A stretch of DNA of 20,509 nt, taken from NCBI GenBank assembly GCA_023416335.1, contig JAEZHY010000308.1, forward strand, positions 1 to 20,509, read 5' to 3'. Positions 1 through 6,213 of this stretch are shown piece by piece (position 1 is the first letter of the stretch; each line of letters starts with the position of its first letter). Both the position numbers and the translations under genes were made by a program. Below the pieces are notes generated by a model. The model saw only the letters and a list, made by a program, of their open reading frames with translations, ran no database searches and had not been told where the DNA came from. The stretch is from Pseudomonadota bacterium. GTDB lineage: Bacteria; Desulfobacterota; Syntrophobacteria; Syntrophobacterales; Syntrophobacteraceae.

Positions 1-2
1 AC

Positions 3-164
3 CCTGCCACGGTCCGCGTCCTGCATCCGTCACCCGTTGTGATCTACGGCTTCCAGGCATTCTGCGCGGTTGCCGTGATTGTGGCAGGCAAAATTTTGCT
101 CCGTCGCATAATCAGGGCCCAGATGAAATCTGAATCCGCAGACGAACGGATAAAAGGGGAATAG
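3..164 (+). CDS. C-terminal end of a membrane protein (5' end outside window)
   Basis: An open frame enters from the left edge and stops at TAG 162-164, giving the last 53 residues of a protein. It shows one hydrophobic segment of about 20 residues (around VVIYGFQAF to AGKILL), then a basic stretch (RRIIR) and a short charged tail. That pattern fits a last transmembrane helix with a cytoplasmic C-terminus under the positive-inside rule. The next gene starts 2 bases after the stop and its ribosome-binding site (AAAAGGGG) lies inside this frame, so the two are almost certainly cotranscribed and translationally coupled. I cannot name the family from so short a tail; a permease or another polytopic membrane protein is the best guess. 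Confidence 0.6.
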   Translation, partial: PATVRVLHPSPVVIYGFQAFCAVAVIVAGKILLRRIIRAQMKSESADERIKGE

Positions 165-166
165 CA

Positions 167-976
167 ATGGCAGTTGCTACAATCTCGCGAGACTTGGGAA
201 GCGGAGGCCGTGACATCGGACGGGAGACTTCGAGTAAGCTCGGGTACAGATTTCTCGACCATGAGGGAATCCTCGCCAGGCTGAAAGCCGCGGGGCATAA
301 ATGGGAGCGGCTGGCCGCAGGACTGGACGAACACACTCCCAGGCTTTGGGAAAAATACGACTGGTCCTACCGCGGGTTTGTCTCCCTCGTTCAGAGCACG
401 ATCCTGGATGAAGCCGCGGCCGACAATGTAGTAATCATCGGACGCGGCGCGAACTATCTTCTCCAAGACATTCCATTTGCCCTGCGCGTCCGTGTGGTCG
501 CCCCACTGGAAATAAGAATAGAGAGAATAGCCGCAAGGGAAGGAATCGACGAGGATTCCGCCAGATGGCTGGTCGAGAGGACCGACAGGCAGAGGGCCGG
601 ATTCCTCCTGGCCCTTTATGGAAAGGACGGGAAAGATCCGGAGGACTACGACATGGTTTTCGACTCCGGTTCCATGCCTCCGGACGAGATTGCATCGACA
701 ATGGAGACACTGCTCAGCCAAAAGGAGTTGCTCAAAGACGCAAAAACCTTGCACCGGCTGAAACTTGAGGCCCTGGCGGCCGACATAAAAGCACGCCTTT
801 TCACAGCCCTGCCCTTTTTTATGTCCACGCTGGACGTCTCCACCGAAGAGGATGGGCAGTCAATTCTGGTCCGAGGCGTGGTCCACCTGCCGCGCGAGCG
901 CGAGATGGTGATAAAAGAAGCAAGGAAGGTTGCCGGCGAGGTTCCGGTCAGGTTTGAGTTGCGATACCGGCAATAA
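167..976 (+). CDS. Cytidylate-kinase-like family protein
   Basis: A 269-residue protein of the cytidylate-kinase-like family, cytoplasmic P-loop NTPases that resemble CMP kinase but whose substrate is mostly unknown. The N-terminus (TISRDLGSGG, residues 5-14, then RDIG) is the family's version of the nucleotide-binding loop. IIGRGANYLL near residue 90 and the Arg-rich run RVVAPLEIRIERI are also typical. The last 50 residues or so look like a small extra alpha/beta domain with a BON-like pattern (ILVRGVVHLP). The ATG at 167 is chosen because AAAAGGGG lies just upstream, 2 bases after the preceding stop. The membrane-protein neighbour suggests one operon. It is not a canonical cmk, so I give no symbol; the family call is firm and the function is not. 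Confidence 0.85.
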   Translation: MAVATISRDLGSGGRDIGRETSSKLGYRFLDHEGILARLKAAGHKWERLAAGLDEHTPRLWEKYDWSYRGFVSLVQSTILDEAAADNVVIIGRGANYLLQDIPFALRVRVVAPLEIRIERIAAREGIDEDSARWLVERTDRQRAGFLLALYGKDGKDPEDYDMVFDSGSMPPDEIASTMETLLSQKELLKDAKTLHRLKLEALAADIKARLFTALPFFMSTLDVSTEEDGQSILVRGVVHLPREREMVIKEARKVAGEVPVRFELRYRQ

Positions 977-1130
977 CCGGGACCTGCTTCAAAGCCGGTT
1001 ACACGTATCCCCGCATGAAGCGCAAAGGGCCGGTGCCGCCTCCAACGCGCCCCTCAACTCCCTCGTCAATATTGCCTCCCTCGTTCCCGCTCAGCAGGCA
1101 TTGATACCCCGGAATTCCAAATAAAAAAAT

Positions 1131-1263
1131 AACCCTGAAAATCCCTTATAAAACCTGATAGAGCCTGATTAACCCTGATAGAGAGAGATTTGAAACCCTG
1201 ATAAACCTTGAAATTACCCTTACGGAAGTCTGACAAACGCTCACGAAGGTTGATAAACCCTGA
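1131..1263. repeat. Degenerate AACCCTGATA short repeats
   Basis: The core CCTGATA or CCCTGA recurs at about 1134, 1154, 1164, 1174, 1197 and 1258. Three units (1151-1160, 1161-1170, 1171-1180) stand in perfect 10-bp tandem: AAACCTGATA, GAGCCTGATT, AACCCTGATA. Between and around them are diverged copies such as AACCTTGA. It looks like a decayed minisatellite. The reverse strand reads TATCAGGGTT and produces a spurious repetitive frame. Confidence 0.7.
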
Positions 1264-1422
1264 CGACACCAATCGCAACCGGCGGTCCCGCACCATTATG
1301 GCGACGGTTTCCCGACCGCGTTCCACAAAAAGCAACAAGAAGCAAAAGACAAAGGCTCTTCAACCACGAAAGTCCTGGGGCAGCAGAGCCGCAACCAAAA
1401 TACAAAAACAAAACCCTTAACC

Positions 1423-1447
1423 ACGAAATTCACGAAAGAAAACCATG
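1423..1447 (+). repeat. Direct repeat, copy 1 (ACGAAA..CACGAAAG type)
   Basis: A 25-base sequence ending in CACGAAAGAAAACCATG recurs at 1931-1955 with 23 of 25 bases identical, mismatched only at positions 7 and 22. The two copies bracket the hairpin-rich block between them. Confidence 0.75.
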
Positions 1448-1521
1448 AGTTAAGGATAAGACCGTAAGCGTCTTAAGGGCCTGCGGCGCCACACCCCCTG
1501 CGCCGCTCTGCGGCTTACTTG

Positions 1522-1595
1522 GCGCTTGCTGTGGCGCCCCGCAAAGGCACCGGGGCAGACACAGCAAGCGCTGAGCGATCGGCCCAAGAGGGCCG
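1522..1595. repeat. Strong tandem hairpins in non-coding DNA
   Basis: An 11-bp perfect inverted repeat pairs 1522-1532 (GCGCTTGCTGT) with 1561-1571. It is extended inward by G1533-C1560 and by GCCCC (1536-1540) with GGGGC (1552-1556), leaving a loop of about 11 bases. A second hairpin follows at once: CGGCCC (1580-1585), loop AAGA, GGGCCG (1590-1595). No poly-T follows, so these are not ordinary terminators. They may be a repeated extragenic element or a structured RNA relic. Confidence 0.65.
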
Positions 1596-1700
1596 AAATC
1601 TGGTGCAAGTGCCCGGTCGGGAGGTAACCTCTTCCACCTCGGCAGGGAATTAAATATCAACTTGAAAGCAACTTAGTATTAGGAGGATGGATGGAGCGGA

Positions 1701-1889
1701 GAGACTGTGCCGTGTTGTCGATAAAAATAAGCCCAACCCCGGTCAGTTACGGCGCAGTCTCGGAGCGTAACCCATCGCTTTTGGATGAGCAGGATGAACG
1801 AAAGTCACTAAAGTGCCGTTACAGTTCTCCTCAACTCACGGTGTACCTCAGAGGTTGAAATCAAACAAATTACAGAGCCCGGCACAGTC
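1701..1889. repeat. Second foldable block with competing pairings
   Basis: GAGACTGTGCCGT (1701-1713) can pair with ACGGCGCAGTCTC (1749-1761) over 13 positions with one G-U wobble. The core GACTGTGCCG (1703-1712) is also a perfect complement of CGGCACAGTC (1880-1889). One segment thus has two mutually exclusive partners. No coding frame crosses the block convincingly. I cannot assign it to an RNA family. Confidence 0.5.
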
Positions 1890-1930
1890 AAAATCTCTGC
1901 TTAAAAAACAAGAAAATGCCTGATAGTAGT

Positions 1931-1955
1931 ACGAAAATCACGAAAGAAAACAATG
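1931..1955 (+). repeat. Direct repeat, copy 2 (ACGAAA..CACGAAAG type)
   Basis: This is the partner of 1423-1447, 508 bases downstream in the same orientation. It differs at two positions, with ACGAAAATC in place of ACGAAATTC and AACAATG in place of AACCATG. Confidence 0.75.
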
Positions 1956-2215
1956 GCATATGGCGGCAGGACGGGTGGGAGCGGCGCGGGAACCCATCGG
2001 TTTTTAAGTTGTTTTTATGGGGCAACAGCCCTGCCCCCGGGAGCCGCCGCAATTGTCGGACCCCCGCCCCATCGAATGATGAATGTTGCTATCCGGTTTT
2101 CAAAGATCCCTCCGCATCCCGGGAAGATTCTTGAATTTCCCTTTCTGAAATCGGGGATACGGAAGCGGAGCACGTATTGCGTTTGCCTTGTTCAAAAGAT
2201 GATGAGCATTGCCCG

Positions 2216-2777
2216 TCATCCGGAACGCGGAATGTCGTGCAGGAAGATCATAGAGAATGGGTGTTTCAGGTAGGGAAAACCGGTTAAATCTTTTTTTTCG
2301 CTCTTCTTCAATTTTTCTTCATGTACGTTGCTTTTTCTTGCCTGGGAATTGCGTGAGATCTTGGGGGTATCTTCAGCTTTACCTTCCGCCGTGTTCCCGC
2401 GGGCCTTCGTGATCATGAAGAAGGCGGAAATTCCCTGCCCGACGACGTTGGCGCAAAACGTCCCGACCGCGCCCCTCACGTACGGATTGTTGCGGGCCAG
2501 GTCGCGAACCCGCGAAAGGACCCGCTTGTAATCGACCCGGATCTCCGCATCCGCGCAACGGTTCATCGGGATCCACAAATGGTTTGGCGACTGCCACTTG
2601 CCGTCAGCATAGGCCCTCTTTCGCATCGTTCGCAGGAATGTCTGCTTCCCCTCATACCTGGCCGAAGCCATAGGCGCAAAAACACCGATCGAGGACCAGA
2701 CAACGCTGGGTAATCCCGTCGAACACGCCCTCGCGGACTGCCTGCACTCCCTTATGGATGGATTCCCGGATCTTCAT
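2216..2777 (-). pseudogene. Phage portal protein remnant (lambda GpB-like), frameshifted
   Basis: The minus strand carries the N-terminal part of a lambda-family portal protein, the ring at the phage head vertex through which DNA is packaged. An ATG at 2777, overlapping the stop of the preceding gpW-like frame, reads MKIRESIHKGVQAVREGVFD and then shifts frame near 2715. The neighbouring frame continues with SSIGVFAPMASARYEGK and the family hallmark RVRDLARNNPYVRGAV followed by NVVGQGI (about 2429). After that point the frame turns into low-complexity Lys/Glu/Ser residues unlike a portal protein and ends at 2216. Full-length family members are around 500 residues, so most of the gene is gone. 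The portal assignment is firm, and the gene is clearly dead. Confidence 0.8.
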
Positions 2778-2944
2778 CGCCTCGCCCCAAGAAGCGGATA
2801 AGAAACCGTCTGCCCCTGAGTCCGCGCGATCTGGAACCTGAGCGAATCAATTCGCTTCTCGATCGCGTTGAGGTCAGAGCGCCTGTTCCGGAAATCGGGG
2901 GCGGAGTACTCCTGAGAGTTCAGGATTTTGTCCCGGGCCGGTTC
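2774..2944 (-). pseudogene. gpW-like head-to-tail joining protein remnant
   Basis: A minus-strand frame of 56 residues runs from just after a stop (2945-2947) to TGA 2774-2776. It includes RNRRSDLNAIEKRIDSLRFQ followed by a short polar tail. The small size, the alternating charged helix with an EKRI.SLRFQIAR pattern, and the position immediately before a portal gene with an overlapping ATGA junction fit the gpW family that joins phage head and tail. No start codon with a ribosome-binding site remains, because a stop precedes the homologous part, so the 5' end appears lost. The identity rests mainly on gene order and pattern and is less certain than the portal call. Confidence 0.55.
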
Positions 2945-3357
2945 CTATTTTGTGCTCACTTGCATGCTAACATGCTCGGATGGTGAAACCGTAATCAGGC
3001 GCGAAAGCCTCCGTTGACTGATTCCCAGATTCCGGGGAAAACTATCCTTGTCCATATTGAATCTGTGCTGTTCGATGCTCTGATTCTGATAACCCACTTT
3101 CCTTCATTCAGGACCAAGCACACATTTCAGTTTTTGAGGCTACAATCGACGATCTCCCCTCAATCCGTATCTAACATCGTTTTTGGGATTTTGAGGGGAA
3201 TAGGCGATATTCGTCCATTAGCTAGTGCAGTAGTGTAGCTAAAATCAATAATCAATATATGATGCTCAGGAAAAGTGAGGTATGGGCTATTCCCAAAAAG
3301 GTCGAGGCAGCTGCATTTCCATCCCTGAACGTAAATATCGAGTTATGTGCTGCTCTA
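2945..3357. other. Non-coding gap inside the prophage remnant
   Basis: This is AT-richer DNA between the gpW-like remnant and the intact unknown gene. It holds one inverted repeat, CCCCTCAA (3156-3163) with TTGAGGGG (3191-3198), with a 27-base loop and no following T-run. A 74-codon frame at 3014-3238 has no ribosome-binding site and no recognisable content. I see nothing else in it. Confidence 0.5.
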
Positions 3358-4254
3358 TTAAATCGTCTTCTGTCTTAGGGGTGGGGGGGGCGGTTTGATA
3401 ACTTCCAACAATTTGACAATTTCATACTTCCGACTTTCTTTCCCCTCAACGGTCTCCGTAGTAGTACAGACACGTACCCTGAGGCTGTCACCAGCAGCAA
3501 ACTCGATTCTTCGGCCTTCCACATCCTTTCTGAAGCCCTCGTCCTGAATAGAATAAAAATGGACCTCTTTCCCTTCAGCTAGTCGCCACATATAATTTTC
3601 ACCAAACACAGGGCTAACTATACGTAGTGTCTTTTCATCATAGACTTTTTCGATAGTAGGTGGGTCTAACGGTGCAAGGAAAAAGTCTTTCTCAGTCTTG
3701 CCAATGTTGTATTCTAGCTTTCCGATATTGGAGTTAATAATGTAGAGATTCGTGATTCCAGGATTACTCAAAGTGTCACTTACGACCTTTTCAATGCCGT
3801 TTCGTATTTTCTTGTTCTGTGACATCGCAATCAAATCATCAGGCACATCTTGAATGACTTCGCCGTCCTCCAAGGTAACCTCGTTTGAGCCTTTGCCCTT
3901 TTTCTTAACTTCCTTCATTTTTCGCCCCCTGCATTTCATGAGCAGCCACATGAGCCCATCTTTAGGCTTGAAACCAAGGCTGTTCATCACGGCCCATATC
4001 GGGGTTACACCCTCGATGATTTGCTGTTTCCACTCCTGAAGGACGCTGAAGTTAAACTCAAAACAGCCGTTCTGAAATGGACCCACAAGGGTTGTTACTG
4101 AAGTGACACCTTTGTTGAAAACAGAATCGGCTTCTTCCACCATGTCGGCGAGACCTGAGAGCGCAGGGGCTAAATTACGTATATCCATGCGGTTATTTGC
4201 TAAGGCGGGACCATCGTAACGAAGTACAAAGCTGGCTTCCTCTTTCAGAGACAT
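3358..4254 (-). CDS. Intact hypothetical protein of a phage/mobile-element-associated type
   Basis: A 298-residue protein I cannot name. The ATG at 4254 is preceded by a strong AAGGAG 9 bases upstream, and the frame has no disruption. The N-terminus (VLRYDGPAL, residues 11-19, then MDIRNLAPALSGLADM) and a C-terminal half with LRIVSPVFGENYMWRL and IEFAAGDSLRVRV recall a family of unknown proteins I associate with prophages and plasmids; that is memory, not a search. A hydrophobic stretch (VTPIWAVMNSLGF, then MWLLMK) is followed by a very Lys-rich segment (residues about 108-122). The tail is a proline run coded by eight G on the plus strand (3383-3390). There is no signal peptide or known catalytic motif. 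It is visibly AT-richer than the household genes and lies between terminase and gpW remnants, so it was probably brought in as cargo. Confidence 0.75.
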   Translation of the reverse strand: MSLKEEASFVLRYDGPALANNRMDIRNLAPALSGLADMVEEADSVFNKGVTSVTTLVGPFQNGCFEFNFSVLQEWKQQIIEGVTPIWAVMNSLGFKPKDGLMWLLMKCRGRKMKEVKKKGKGSNEVTLEDGEVIQDVPDDLIAMSQNKKIRNGIEKVVSDTLSNPGITNLYIINSNIGKLEYNIGKTEKDFFLAPLDPPTIEKVYDEKTLRIVSPVFGENYMWRLAEGKEVHFYSIQDEGFRKDVEGRRIEFAAGDSLRVRVCTTTETVEGKESRKYEIVKLLEVIKPPPPPLRQKTI

Positions 4255-4351
4255 TCGGCTTCTCCTTGCATAAGCTCATCCGTACATTCGGGTTTGATAG
4301 GGCTTATCCACCTATATTTCCTTCCTGGCTCATTCCTTTAGTAAGAGTTTA

Positions 4352-4660
4352 TCAGTAGAGCTTATTTGATACAAGCACGGTATCCGGGACCGGATAGGCG
4401 GAATCGAAGAGGAGCTTTTCGACGTCATCCCATGTGGGCAGGAGCCCATAGTGGATATTCCAGCTCGTAAAATCCGCGGCCCAGGTCCGGACAACAAACC
4501 AGAACCCGTACATCTGGTGATCGACAAAAAAGCTAAGAGCTACGGCAGCCCGCGAGACCGTCTGCGGAGGAAGCTCGCAACGTGCCTTTAGAATTTCGGA
4601 TTAGGTAGCCGACTTGATGACAAGCTTCCATGGTCCGGCGAACCACAGCTTAACGAATTG
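4352..4660 (-). pseudogene. Phage terminase large subunit (GpA family) fragment with in-frame stop
   Basis: Read on the minus strand from 4660, the frame gives FVKLWFAGPWKLVIKSAT, a stop at 4601-4603, then SEILKARCELPPQ, AVALSFFVDHQMYGFWF and FTSWNIHYGLLP, ending at TGA 4352-4354. The order EPW-like motif, LKARCELPP, D.Q.YGFWF and SW.IHYG is the junction between the ATPase and nuclease parts of GpA-type terminases, which cut and package phage DNA. The D of DHQ matches the first metal-binding aspartate of the nuclease domain. The N-terminal ATPase (several hundred residues) is missing and the C-terminus is cut short near the next gene, so this is a dead fragment. Confidence 0.85.
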
Positions 4661-4728
4661 CCCTGAAGGGGGTAGCTAAAGTCATTATTACGATGGAAAT
4701 CGCGCAAGAGTGCAGGTCTTCCTTTATT

Positions 4729-4823
4729 CAACCCCTACAGGGTAGATCTAAAATGTTGGCTAACTCAACCCAGGGTTGCGCTCACGCTGACCTTGGGCTG
4801 GAATTATGCAGCCCTTACGGGGC
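4729..4823. repeat. Dispersed-repeat module with three GGG/CCC hairpins
   Basis: Three related hairpin motifs follow one another: CAACCCCTACAGGGT (4729-4743), an imperfect long hairpin from CAACCCAGGGT (4766-4776) to ACCTTGGGCTG (4790-4800), and GCAGCCCTTACGGGGC (4808-4823). From memory, sets of this shape occur as unnamed dispersed repeats in planctomycete and desulfobacterial genomes. I cannot confirm copy number from one window. Confidence 0.45.
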
Positions 4824-4964
4824 GAAAAGCGTTCAGACTCCCGGCAACGGACTCATTAGAGGTTCCGATGGCCGAACAGCGGGCGCAAATCCTATTATCT
4901 TGCGGAGATATCACGCAAACAGACGAAGTTCGGGCCGTCCACATTATTCGGCAGCACCACTTCC

Positions 4965-4983
4965 TTAACTCAACAGTATTGCC
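4965..4983 (+). repeat. 19-bp inverted repeat, left copy
   Basis: TTAACTCAACAGTATTGCC is the exact reverse complement of 5320-5338. A third copy with 16 of 19 matches, in the same orientation as this one, lies at 5540-5558. Confidence 0.8.
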
Positions 4984-5319
4984 TCCCATGCCCGAGGCAT
5001 AACATGCGGTTTTATCAGGCGTGTTTGAGAAAAAACGAAGACGTGCATAGGGGGAGCCATGATGGCTCGCAAAAGGTCGTTCTTAGTTTTGCGTATCGGA
5101 GTTTCCGATGCCGAGAGCCACGACCGGATGTGTGCGGTTCGGATGAGAATGAAACATTGCTCCTGAATGACTTTAAGAGGCTCCTAAAGGAAGCGCGGCA
5201 GCAGAAGGGTGGACGCTCCGTTTTGATGGGGGGGGGGAACCAGCCGCAACTTGGTTCATAAAGTTCTGACGAGTAAAAACGTACCGGCTTCAGTTCAAGG
5301 GGATCGGCGCCCCTCGCTC

Positions 5320-5558
5320 GGCAATACTGTTGAGTTAATATTGTGCTGCAAATCAGCACCGCCGAGCAACGTGGGTGGCCCGGACTTGTGTCCGGGGACG
5401 AGGTCCAGGAGGCTCTCGAAAGACCGCCCGCAATTGATGATCTATGAATGGATTCGTTCCGATTTGCCGATCCGTCGCCAACCTCTTGCGCTCGCGCGCA
5501 CGGACAATGAGTCCGTGCCACCCGATGTCAACTGGATGCTTGACTCAACAACATTGCC
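5320..5558. repeat. Palindromic MITE-like element, about 240 bp
   Basis: The outer arms are GGCAATACTGTTGAGTTAA (5320-5338) and TTGACTCAACAACATTGCC (5540-5558), inverted with 16 of 19 matches. The inner arms are GTGGCCCGGAC (5375-5385) and GTCCGTGCCAC (5511-5521), inverted with 10 of 11 matches. Each inner arm is also half of its own hairpin: CCCGGAC-TTGT-GTCCGGG (5379-5396) and GCACGGAC-AATGA-GTCCGTGC (5498-5518). A further small hairpin pairs GTGCTG (5343-5348) with CAGCAC (5354-5359). There is no transposase, so a non-autonomous element or a repeated extragenic palindrome is the best description. Confidence 0.55.
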
Positions 5559-5624
5559 CCGCTCGGAAGCACTGCCTGGATGACAACGCCCAAGCACAAG
5601 GTATTTCCTGACCTGAAGCTCGTC

Positions 5625-6212
5625 TTAAAGTTCGTTGCGAAAATCTCGGAGAAGCATGAAAGCGCGGTGCATCTCCTCGCGCTTTTTCGCAATCATGTAG
5701 TTGAACGGCGACGGGTGATAGGTCACCATTATCCGGAGCCCGTGTTTGCTGAAGACCTCACCGTTCATCTTACTCATAATCGGGTAACCGCCAAGAAGAG
5801 TGCGCGCGGGGCAACGTCCGAGGCATACTATCAGCTTTGGCTGGAGAATCTGCAGTTCCTCCAGCAGAAACGGAAGCGCTTTATCGCTCTCAGCAGATGT
5901 GGGATTCCTGTTCTTACCCTGGGGATCAATCGGACGGTACTTGATGACGTTTGTAATGAACAGCTCGTCCCGGGATAAACACGCCGTCTCCAGCAGGGTA
6001 TCCAGGTTCTTTCCGGCAGCCCCGACAAAAGGCAAACCCGATATCTCCTCGTTTCTCCCCGGCGCCTCTCCCACCAGAACAATCCCGGTTTTTCCGAGAT
6101 CTCCGCGTCCGGGAACGAATACGTCCGCCATTTTGCTGTTTCTGTACCCGGGATCTTTTCGTATTCTCGAATACAGCTCTTCCAATCTGGCGGTTCTTTC
6201 CGTATCGGTCAT
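5625..6212 (-). CDS. Uracil-DNA glycosylase, family-4-like
   Basis: A 195-residue DNA-repair enzyme that removes uracil arising from cytosine deamination or dUTP incorporation. Motif 1 is GEAPGRNEE (48-56) with PFVGAAGKNLD (61-71), TNVIKYRP follows at 87-94, and the second active-site motif is HPSP (166-169). Size and motif order match the family-4 fold. The usual N-terminal iron-sulfur cysteine pair is absent: residues 1-47 contain no Cys, and the only cysteines are C78, C130 and C134. It therefore probably belongs to a cluster-less or altered subgroup. The ATG at 6212 lies 1 base after the cobO stop, so the two genes are translationally coupled, an unusual pairing with no obvious functional link. 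Confidence 0.85.
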   Translation of the reverse strand: MTDTERTARLEELYSRIRKDPGYRNSKMADVFVPGRGDLGKTGIVLVGEAPGRNEEISGLPFVGAAGKNLDTLLETACLSRDELFITNVIKYRPIDPQGKNRNPTSAESDKALPFLLEELQILQPKLIVCLGRCPARTLLGGYPIMSKMNGEVFSKHGLRIMVTYHPSPFNYMIAKKREEMHRAFMLLRDFRNEL

Positions 6213-6213
6213 C

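Larger units (their letters stand above)
977..2215. other. Gene-free accessory stretch, repeat-rich
   Basis: About 1.2 kb without a convincing gene. It contains degenerate CCTGATA repeats (1131-1263), a pair of near-identical direct repeats at 1423-1447 and 1931-1955, a GC-rich block of strong hairpins (about 1487-1640), and a second foldable block (1701-1889). Short frames occur on both strands, but their residue composition simply mirrors the repeats, they lack good ribosome-binding sites, and they resemble no protein family known to me. The stretch leads into the prophage remnant and is best read as non-coding accumulated repeat and mobile-element debris. Confidence 0.6.
4661..5624. other. 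Gene-free repeat mosaic
   Basis: Nearly 1 kb without a believable gene lies between the terminase fragment and the uracil-DNA glycosylase stop. It contains the 4729-4823 repeat module, a perfect 19-bp inverted repeat (4965-4983 with 5320-5338), a run of ten G (5228-5237), and the palindromic 5320-5558 element. Short frames in it (for example 5004-5261 and 5015-5521) overlap on both strands and look random. Confidence 0.6.

Noticed and set aside
44..754. A 236-codon minus-strand frame opposite the cytidylate-kinase-like gene
   Set aside because: The plus strand carries a recognised family with a good start. The antisense product is Ser/Pro-rich and featureless.
1131..1263. CRISPR array
   Set aside because: The repeats are about 10 bp, degenerate and without uniform spacers, and no cas gene is nearby.
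1066..1338. A 90-codon minus-strand frame across the CCTGATA repeats
   Set aside because: Its repeated Phe/Gly/Gln residues are a direct read-out of the DNA repeat, so it is taken as spurious.
1487..1889. Group II intron or its relic
   Set aside because: The hairpins and GAAA-containing stretches are suggestive, but I find no domain V, no boundary motif and no reverse transcriptase, so it is only listed as structured DNA.
3014..3238. A 74-codon plus-strand frame in the prophage gap
   Set aside because: It has no ribosome-binding site, family resemblance or operon context, and its length is near chance expectation in AT-richer DNA.
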